Source of the DNA: Bacteroidota bacterium
Lineage (GTDB): Bacteria > Bacteroidota > Bacteroidia > Chitinophagales > Chitinophagaceae
Assembly (NCBI GenBank): GCA_021824855.1
Contig: JAKAJX010000106.1
Coordinates: forward strand, 1 to 22,149
Length of the DNA stretch: 22,149 bases
Reading direction: 5' to 3'
In this document: positions 16,595 through 22,149 of the stretch, one piece after another
Layout of the letters: every line of letters begins with the position of its first letter
How positions within the stretch are numbered: position 1 is the stretch's first letter
Made by a program: the position numbers and the translations under genes
The notes under the pieces: model-generated
What the model was told of the DNA's origin: nothing
Seen by the model: only the letters and a program-made list of their open reading frames with translations
Database searches by the model: none

Positions 16595-17494
16595 ATGAAC
16601 AGACGTCATTTTATCAAAAGCACCACTACGGCCTCAGTAGGAATATTAACACTATCTTCTACCAAATTATTGGCCTCGCTTTTACAACAACCTACCTACA
16701 AATTAACTACACTTAGAAATAATGTGGGCATATTTACAGAAAGAGGAGGTACCATTGTATATTATCTATCAAAAGATGGAATAGTAATTGTTGATACCGA
16801 ATTTCCGGATCCTGCAAAACACTTAATTGATGAATTAAACAAACAAACTACTTACCCATTTAGCTTATTAATTAATACACATCATCACGGAGATCATACG
16901 GGAGGTAATATTGCTTTTAAAGGAAAGGTAAAGCATGTTATTGGCCATGAAAATTGTTTAGCCAATTATAAACGTGTAGCCGCCGAACAAAAAAGTGAAG
17001 ACAAGCAATTATTTCAAAACATTACCTTTAAAGATACTTGGAAAACTAAGGTAGGCAATGAAAAAATAAAAGCACATTATTTTGGTCCTGCTCATACAAA
17101 CGGCGATGCAATAATTCATTTTGAACATGCCAATATTGCTCATGTTGGAGATTTAATGTTTAATAAAATTTATCCATTTATTGATATGAAAGCCGGTGCT
17201 TCTTTTAAAAACTGGATTACAGTAATTGATAAAATTGTTACCACTTTCGACGATAGTACCTTATTTGTATTTGGCCATGGAAGCAAAAATGCAGTAATTG
17301 GTGGTAAAGAAGATTTAAAACAAATGCAACAATATATTGAACAGTTATTATTATTGGTTGCACAACAAATAAAGATGGGAAAATCAAAAGCAGAAATTCT
17401 ACAAATACAATCCATTCCCAATGTTGGTGTATGGACAGATGAGTTTAAACAAATACAATCAAATTTAGACGCAGCTTATAGTGAGCTTATTTAA
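16595..17494 (+). CDS. Tat-exported metallo-beta-lactamase-fold hydrolase
   Basis: A 299-residue MBL-fold hydrolase. The N-terminus NRRHFIKS followed by a moderately hydrophobic stretch (about 11-31) is a twin-arginine signal, so the folded metalloenzyme should be exported to the periplasm. The zinc-binding set is complete: THHHGDH with H96, H98, D100 and H101; H167 in GPAHTNGD; D186 in VGDLMFN; and H228 in FGHG. The arrangement resembles class B (subclass B1-like) lactamase relatives and broad MBL hydrolases such as quinoprotein-relay-type proteins. Antibiotic hydrolysis is not implied. The C-terminal helical region (about 240-299) is a common extra in this subgroup. The last eight bases overlap the convergent CxxCxxCC gene. 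Confidence 0.92.
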   Translation: MNRRHFIKSTTTASVGILTLSSTKLLASLLQQPTYKLTTLRNNVGIFTERGGTIVYYLSKDGIVIVDTEFPDPAKHLIDELNKQTTYPFSLLINTHHHGDHTGGNIAFKGKVKHVIGHENCLANYKRVAAEQKSEDKQLFQNITFKDTWKTKVGNEKIKAHYFGPAHTNGDAIIHFEHANIAHVGDLMFNKIYPFIDMKAGASFKNWITVIDKIVTTFDDSTLFVFGHGSKNAVIGGKEDLKQMQQYIEQLLLLVAQQIKMGKSKAEILQIQSIPNVGVWTDEFKQIQSNLDAAYSELI

Positions 17495-17969
17495 TTTCGA
17501 GCAATCGCTCTAACACAAAATAAACTGCCGGACAGAATGAAGAATTTTTAAGTGTAATTTGCTGCCTTTTAATAATTACATCCTCATCAGTATACGGAAA
17601 TCGCTCGCAATCGCTTGGGCGTTGATCATAAATGGTACAAAAATTATCTTCACCCAAAAAAGAACAAGGCACCGATTGCATCACATAATCGCCTTCATCA
17701 TCTAACCTCAAATAGGTTTCTATAAAATGTCCTTCTTTCATTTTTAAATATTTGCTGATACGCTTTATATCTGTAGTTTTAAATCGAGGCGAATAATTTT
17801 TACAGCAAGCTGCACACTGCAAACAGTCAATTTCCGAAAATGCCTCTTCATGTAATGCAGGTAGTTGTTTTAATACCTTATTTTTATTGGCACGCTGCAA
17901 AAATTGTTTATACAGTTTCTGTCTCTCTGCGCTTTTTTTTTTCCAATTCTTCAATAAAATATTCGACAT
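17487..17969 (-). CDS. YkgJ-type CxxCxxCC cluster protein
   Basis: A 160-residue cytosolic protein of the YkgJ/FliB-like cysteine-cluster family, proposed to bind zinc or an iron-sulfur cluster. The signature DCLQCAACC carries C49, C52, C55 and C56. The downstream ligands C102 (VPCSFL), C111 (FCTIYDQRPSDC) and C121 are at the usual spacings, and C146 (SFCPAV) completes the set. The N-terminal 45 residues are helical and basic. Family members include lysine N-methylases of flagellin, but no flagellar gene is seen and most Bacteroidota homologues are of unknown function. It is transcribed alone. A TATTTTTG box (18039-18032, minus strand) about 60 bases upstream could be its -7 element, though no -33 was found. 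Confidence 0.85.
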   Translation of the reverse strand: MSNILLKNWKKKSAERQKLYKQFLQRANKNKVLKQLPALHEEAFSEIDCLQCAACCKNYSPRFKTTDIKRISKYLKMKEGHFIETYLRLDDEGDYVMQSVPCSFLGEDNFCTIYDQRPSDCERFPYTDEDVIIKRQQITLKNSSFCPAVYFVLERLLEIK

Positions 17970-18341
17970 AACCTTTATAATTTACAATTAAAATGATACT
18001 AATACATCAATTTATGGCCGATGATACAGTTCAAAAATAATGTGGATAACTTTTTTGCTTTTTTTGAATAGAAATTAATTGTTTTTAACATGTATCAAAA
18101 ATTCATTTTTTTAAGATAAAAATTTAAAAACAATACTCTCCGAATGTTAGTGCAACTTTTTTCACTGCTATAATTAGCATTTTTCAAATCATTACTTTCA
18201 AAAGTAAAATATATTTTTAAATGCAATGTGAAAATGAACTTGCAGAGACTAATTTGCAACCACCCAACTCTTGGAAAGAATCTATTTTTTACCCCAAATT
18301 TGTAGCAATTTAAATTGTGCACCATAAAAAATTTGCTTGTT
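17970..18341. other. 372-bp gene-free stretch upstream of the 44-residue ORF
   Basis: I see no gene I can support here. A 76-codon minus-strand frame at 18095-18325 looks non-coding. Visible elements are one exact DnaA-box sequence (TGTGGATAA, 18041-18049) and a small hairpin (TTACTTT 18192-18198 with AAAGTAA 18201-18207). The hairpin lies inside weaker outer arms GCATTT 18177-18182 and AAATGC 18219-18224. Several T-runs are present. None of these is strong enough to name an RNA gene. Confidence 0.4.
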
Positions 18342-18476
18342 ATGTTATATATTTCTCAAATCAGTGCTACTACCAATACCGAAATTAATACTACTATGGC
18401 TGCAATTGCAATTGTAACCGTTGTATGTTTGTTTGCAGTAATGTTGCTTAAAAAAGAAAAAGAATCGGTTGAATAA
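18342..18476 (+). CDS. 44-residue single-pass membrane protein
   Basis: A short ORF from ATG 18342 to TAA 18474-18476. The first 18 residues are polar and Thr/Asn-rich. A clean hydrophobic helix follows (about 19-36, MAAIAIVTVVCLFAVMLL) and then a charged tail (KKEKESVE), so the predicted topology is N-out, C-in by the positive-inside rule. It sits alone in an otherwise empty 660-bp gap, and a strong intrinsic terminator lies 60 bases downstream, which supports transcription on this strand. I recognise no family. Size and layout recall small subunits or regulators of membrane complexes, but nothing nearby points to a partner. Confidence 0.6.
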   Translation: MLYISQISATTNTEINTTMAAIAIVTVVCLFAVMLLKKEKESVE

Positions 18477-18535
18477 ATATTTCATTTAAACCATTAATTG
18501 AGTTTATATTTTTTACTATCGAATAACGATTGCCT

Positions 18536-18560
18536 GCCGCTTTAATAGCGGCATTTTTAT
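18536..18560 (+). terminator. Intrinsic terminator after the 44-residue ORF
   Basis: GCCGCT (18536-18541), loop TTAAT and AGCGGC (18547-18552) form a perfect GC-rich stem, followed by ATTTTTATT. It is the clearest rho-independent terminator in the window. Confidence 0.85.
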
Positions 18561-18627
18561 TACTTAAAAAATTGCACAAGCTTTCCCCAAATTAATATCT
18601 ATAATAAATAATAGGCTAATTACATAT

Positions 18628-18635
18628 TACATTTG
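18628..18635 (+). promoter_or_regulatory. Candidate -7 box for gcvP
   Basis: TACATTTG matches TAnnTTTG, identical to the box before the RRM gene. No TTTG is seen at -33. Transcription would start near 18640, about 20 bases before ATG 18660. An in-frame TTG at 18633 lies inside this box and is therefore unlikely to be a start. Confidence 0.48.
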
Positions 18636-18659
18636 CGTTCTAAAAGGCAAAAAATTTTT

Positions 18660-21527
18660 ATGAATTTATTTCACCATCAAAACATCGAATTTAGGAAAAG
18701 ACATATTGGTACTTATCATACTGAAACACGCCAAATGTTGGAAACAATTGGTGCAACATCCTTAGATGATTTAATTAATAAAACTGTTCCTGCTTCTATT
18801 CGCCTACAAAAAAATTTAAATTTACCCGAAGCAATATCGGAATACGAATACTTGCTGCACATAAAAGAAGTAGCTGCTCAAAATAAACTTTATAAAAACT
18901 ATATTGGACAAGGCTATTATGACACTATTACACCCAGTGTAATTCTTAGAAATGTTTTTGAAAACCCCGGATGGTATACACAATACACCCCTTACCAGGC
19001 AGAAATTTCGCAAGGCCGTTTAGAAAGTTTATTGAACTTTCAAACAATGATTACAGACTTAACGGGTTTTGAAATAGCGAATGCTTCTTTGCTGGATGAA
19101 GCAACTGCGGCAGCCGAAGCTATGGCAATGTTATTCCACCAAATTAATCAACCCAAAAAAATAAAATTTTTTGTTGATGATGCTTTATTTCCTCAAACTA
19201 AAGATGTTTTAATTACTCGCTCAATTCCAATGGGCGTTCAACTGGTTTTTGGAAATTATAAAAATGTATTATTAGACGATACTTTCTTTGGGGCTATTAT
19301 ACAATATCCAAATAACTATGGATCTATTCCGGATTATCGCGGATTTATTGCCAATGTTCATGCAGTAAATGCTTATGTAATAATGGCCACCGATTTATTA
19401 GCTTTAACTTTATTAACCCCACCTGCAGAATTGGGTGCCGATGTTGCAGTTGGCTCAGCTCAAAGATTTGGTGTGCCCATGGGTTTTGGTGGGCCACATG
19501 CTGCTTTTTTTGCAACCAAAGACGAATTTAAACGAAGTATGCCCGGAAGACTTATTGGCATTAGTGTTGATGCACAAGGAAACCGAGCTTTACGAATGGC
19601 TTTACAAACTCGAGAACAACATATTAAACGAGAAAAAGCCACATCTAACATCTGCACTGCACAAGCCTTATTAGCTAATATGGCCGCCATGTATGCTGTA
19701 TATCATGGAGCAACAGGCTTAAAAAATATTGCCCTACGAATTGCTTATTTAACCCAAACATTGAGTAACGAATTAAGCGAATTAGGCTTTGAAAATTTAA
19801 ATCAATTTTATTTCGATACCATACATATTCAAACCAACATAGAAAAAATTATACCTATTGCCGAAAAATATTCCGTAAACTTTAGGTATATCAACAACCA
19901 GCACCTCAGCATTTCATTAGATGAAACTACCTCACAAAAAGACATTTTAGATATTCTATACATTTTTGCAGAAAGCATAGAAAAAAATAATGCCGAAGTG
20001 AGCTTTAATAATGAAGATGAATTACTAAACATTCCATCTTATGCTTTCAGAACTTCTCATTTTTTACAACATGCTGTTTTTAATACACACCACAGCGAAA
20101 GTCAAATGATGCGTTATATCAAATCATTAGAAAATAAAGACCTTTCGCTTAATACCAGTATGATTACTTTAGGAAGTTGTACCATGAAGTTAAATGCTGC
20201 AACAGAAATGATTCCGGTAAGCTGGCCTGAGTTTAGTAAAATGCATCCATTTGCACCAATACATCAAACCAAAGGTTATCAGTTTATTATTAACGAATTA
20301 TCGAAATATTTGTGCGAAATAACCGGATTTGCCGCTTGTAGCTTGCAACCTAATAGTGGTGCCAATGGCGAATATTCAGGTTTATTAACTATTATGGCTT
20401 ATCATAAAGCCAATAATAATGCACACAGAAATGTAGTATTAATTCCCATATCGGCACATGGCACTAATCCGGCAAGTGCTGTAATGGCCGGTATGAAAGT
20501 AGTAGTGGTAAAGAGTAATGATGATGGAACTATTGATATTGCAGATTTGAAAGAAAAAGCAGTTCAATATCAAGATTCATTAGGTGCCTTAATGGTAACT
20601 TATCCATCCACCTTCGGCGTATTTGAAGAAGGCATAAAAGAAATTTGCAGCATTATTCATCAATATGGCGGTCAAATCTATATGGATGGTGCTAATATGA
20701 ATGCGCAAGTAGGTTTAACTTCTCCTGCAACTATTGGTGCAGATGTTTGCCACTTAAATTTACACAAAACATTTGCTATTCCTCATGGTGGCGGAGGTCC
20801 GGGAGTTGGACCAATATGTGTAGCAGCGCATCTCGAAAAATACCTTCCTTCGCATATATTCATTAATGATACGAATAACTCCGGCTCTCATGCAGTTGCG
20901 GCTGCCCCTTATGGCTCTGCGTCTATTTTGCTAATAAGTTATGCTTATATAAAAATGTTGGGTTACGATGGCGTTAAACAAGCCACCGAATATGCCATTT
21001 TAAATGCTAACTACATGAAAGCAAGATTAGAAAAATACTTTAAAATTTTATATACCGGCAGCAATGGTAATTGTGCCCATGAATTTATAGTTGATTTACG
21101 TCCTTTTAAAGCAACCACAGGTATTGAAGCAGAGGATGTAGCAAAACGTTTAATGGATTATTCATTTCATGCACCAACTATGGGTTTTCCTGTTCCAGGA
21201 ACTATTATGATAGAACCTACAGAAAGTGAAGATAAAGCCGAATTAGATAGATTTTGTGATGCACTAATTGCTATTTACGATGAAATAAAAGCAATTGAAG
21301 AAGGTAAAACCGATAAAGTTGATAATACTTTAAAAAATGCTCCACATACACAAACCATGGTTACTGAAGATGATTGGGCACATGCATATACTCGCAAACA
21401 AGCTGCATTTCCTTTGTATTATACAACACAAAATAAGTTTTGGCCCAGCGTTGCAAGAGTAAATAATACCTATGGCGATAGAAATCTTATTTGCACTTGT
21501 GAGCCTATAGAAAATTATATGAATTAG
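18660..21527 (+). CDS. gcvP: Glycine dehydrogenase (decarboxylating), P-protein
   Basis: A 955-residue, single-chain P-protein of the glycine cleavage system. This PLP enzyme decarboxylates glycine and passes the aminomethyl group to lipoyl-GcvH in the cytosol. Length and domain order are those of the fused (two-half) form. The N-terminal half starts FRKRHIGTYHTETRQML and includes the YTPYQAEISQGRLE region. The C-terminal half contains the PLP-binding lysine K703 in LNLHKTFAIPHGGGGPGVGP. The glycine-rich loop and the conserved GSCTMKLNAA and PNSGANGEYSGL segments are intact. ATG 18660 was chosen for its match to the family N-terminus and position after the -7 box. The other glycine-cleavage genes (gcvT, gcvH, lpd) are not in the window, and no glycine riboswitch-like fold was noticed upstream. 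Confidence 0.98.
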   Translation: MNLFHHQNIEFRKRHIGTYHTETRQMLETIGATSLDDLINKTVPASIRLQKNLNLPEAISEYEYLLHIKEVAAQNKLYKNYIGQGYYDTITPSVILRNVFENPGWYTQYTPYQAEISQGRLESLLNFQTMITDLTGFEIANASLLDEATAAAEAMAMLFHQINQPKKIKFFVDDALFPQTKDVLITRSIPMGVQLVFGNYKNVLLDDTFFGAIIQYPNNYGSIPDYRGFIANVHAVNAYVIMATDLLALTLLTPPAELGADVAVGSAQRFGVPMGFGGPHAAFFATKDEFKRSMPGRLIGISVDAQGNRALRMALQTREQHIKREKATSNICTAQALLANMAAMYAVYHGATGLKNIALRIAYLTQTLSNELSELGFENLNQFYFDTIHIQTNIEKIIPIAEKYSVNFRYINNQHLSISLDETTSQKDILDILYIFAESIEKNNAEVSFNNEDELLNIPSYAFRTSHFLQHAVFNTHHSESQMMRYIKSLENKDLSLNTSMITLGSCTMKLNAATEMIPVSWPEFSKMHPFAPIHQTKGYQFIINELSKYLCEITGFAACSLQPNSGANGEYSGLLTIMAYHKANNNAHRNVVLIPISAHGTNPASAVMAGMKVVVVKSNDDGTIDIADLKEKAVQYQDSLGALMVTYPSTFGVFEEGIKEICSIIHQYGGQIYMDGANMNAQVGLTSPATIGADVCHLNLHKTFAIPHGGGGPGVGPICVAAHLEKYLPSHIFINDTNNSGSHAVAAAPYGSASILLISYAYIKMLGYDGVKQATEYAILNANYMKARLEKYFKILYTGSNGNCAHEFIVDLRPFKATTGIEAEDVAKRLMDYSFHAPTMGFPVPGTIMIEPTESEDKAELDRFCDALIAIYDEIKAIEEGKTDKVDNTLKNAPHTQTMVTEDDWAHAYTRKQAAFPLYYTTQNKFWPSVARVNNTYGDRNLICTCEPIENYMN

Positions 21528-21553
21528 TTTTTACCGAGAAGGATAAATTACAA

Positions 21554-21573
21554 CTTAAAACCAAAATTTTAAG
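21554..21573. terminator. Weak AT-rich hairpin between gcvP and the small membrane protein
   Basis: CTTAAAA (21554-21560) and TTTTAAG (21567-21573) pair around CCAAAA. The stem overlaps the last codons of the minus-strand gene. Its AT-only core makes a terminator role uncertain. Confidence 0.28.
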
Positions 21574-21860
21574 CCTATTGCAATAAGTGCATATATCACT
21601 GTTACAATAAAAATGCCTTTGGCTGTTTTATCAATATTTTTATTAATAAACAGGGTAAAAATAATAGCATTAGCAAAAAGAGAAAAACTAATCATGCCGG
21701 TTAATAAGCGTTTTTCTATCCCTAAATATTCAATAAAAACTTTAAAAGAGTAAATATTAAATTTCCAGAAATAAAAAGCAATCATACCTGCAAAAGGAGT
21801 TACTATGCCCAATATCAATCCTAATAGTAAACTATCTTTTTTCAGTTTTAAAATTTCCAT
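21555..21860 (-). CDS. Small three-helix membrane protein downstream of surE
   Basis: A 101-residue integral membrane protein that I do not recognise by name. Three hydrophobic helices are visible at about 10-31, 51-73 and 81-99, joined by short loops with Lys/Arg (GIEKRLL, NKNIDKTAKG). It starts 13 bases inside the 3' end of surE in another frame, so translation is probably coupled. It is the last gene of that minus-strand transcript within the window, as gcvP converges on it. Small membrane proteins are often found beside surE in Bacteroidota (from memory). Function unknown. Confidence 0.72.
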   Translation of the reverse strand: MEILKLKKDSLLLGLILGIVTPFAGMIAFYFWKFNIYSFKVFIEYLGIEKRLLTGMISFSLFANAIIFTLFINKNIDKTAKGIFIVTVIYALIAIGLKFWF

Positions 21861-22149
21861 TTCTTTTCTAACTGATTTTTAGTATTGTAATTGGTAAGGT
21901 CAAATTGCACAGGCACTACACTTACATAATTATTTTTTAAAGCCCACACATCGGTATCTTTTGCTTTATCAAAATTCATAAACTCGCCTGTAAGCCAAAA
22001 ATAGTTTCTGCCATGCGGATCTTTTCTTTCTAAAAATTTTTCATCATATTTAGCATAAGCTTGCCTACATATTTTTACTCCTTTTATTAAACTAACATCT
22101 ACTGCCGGAATATTTACATTTAACGTAAAATGCTTATCGTTCTTTTGTT
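21848..22149 (-). CDS. surE: 5'-nucleotidase SurE, C-terminal part (cut by window edge)
   Basis: The frame is open to the right edge and stops at TAA (21850-21848), giving the last 99 residues of SurE, a metal-dependent 5'/3'-nucleotidase acting on nucleoside monophosphates in the cytosol. The C-terminal signature is clear: LNVNIPAVD, then IKGVKICRQAYAKY, DPHGRNYFWLTGEF, the DTDVWALKNNYVSVVPVQFDLT block and a final Trp-Lys-Phe. The catalytic DD motif and the nucleotide-binding residues lie upstream of the window. Its end overlaps the start of the small membrane protein by 13 bases. The frame gives 99 clean residues up to the edge. Confidence 0.9.
   Translation of the reverse strand, partial: QKNDKHFTLNVNIPAVDVSLIKGVKICRQAYAKYDEKFLERKDPHGRNYFWLTGEFMNFDKAKDTDVWALKNNYVSVVPVQFDLTNYNTKNQLEKKWKF

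Noticed and set aside
18041..18049. Chromosome origin (oriC)
   Set aside because: Only one exact DnaA box, with no cluster of boxes, no dnaA, dnaN or other typical origin neighbours.
18095..18325. 76-codon minus-strand frame in the gap before the 44-residue ORF
   Set aside because: Low-complexity Phe/Asn/Lys/Leu composition, no recognisable motif, no promoter, and it covers the hairpin region. It reads like translated AT-rich non-coding DNA.
18561..18659. Glycine riboswitch upstream of gcvP
   Set aside because: The 99-base gap is AT-rich, lacks paired helices or conserved glycine-aptamer cores, and the candidate -7 box leaves only about 20 bases of leader.

Overview
The window looks like chromosomal DNA from a member of the Bacteroidota, probably the Chitinophagales/Chitinophagaceae. 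The DNA is very AT-rich and start codons lack Shine-Dalgarno sequences. Several gene starts are preceded by the Bacteroidota -7 box TAnnTTTG. Protein types characteristic of the phylum occur: a stand-alone RRM RNA-binding protein, tandem DUF3857 transglutaminase-like proteins, and a folK next to a deoxynucleoside kinase. No tRNA, rRNA, CRISPR array, insertion sequence or phage gene was found.

Layout. 1-1.1 kb: the tail of an unidentified gene and a family 2 glycosyltransferase converge with a 21-bp overlap, probably the edge of a surface-polysaccharide locus. 1.1-4.2 kb: an RRM protein with a long leader converges on clpB across a shared hairpin terminator. 4.3-6.2 kb (+): a secreted beta-lactamase-fold serine hydrolase, a 51-residue apparently truncated membrane protein and a DUF421 membrane protein. 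6.2-10.1 kb (-): two tandem exported DUF3857 proteins whose putative active sites are complementary. 10.4-11.4 kb: queG, for the last step of queuosine synthesis. 11.4-14 kb (-): a lipoprotein, then an operon of an ABC-2 permease without an ATPase gene and a membrane-anchored SRPBCC protein.

14-17.5 kb (+): folK and the deoxynucleoside kinase (folate and nucleotide salvage), an MFS exporter and a Tat-exported metallo-beta-lactamase-fold hydrolase. The last converges with an 8-bp overlap on a CxxCxxCC cluster protein (-). 18-18.6 kb: a mostly non-coding stretch holding a 44-residue single-pass membrane protein followed by a strong terminator. 18.6-21.5 kb: gcvP, glycine decarboxylase. 21.5-22.1 kb (-): a small three-helix membrane protein translationally overlapping the end of surE, which runs off the window.

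Most of this is ordinary housekeeping content. The points most worth a second look are the paired DUF3857 proteins, the 44- and 51-residue ORFs, and the leader of the RRM gene. I found no convincing new defence or mobile system.
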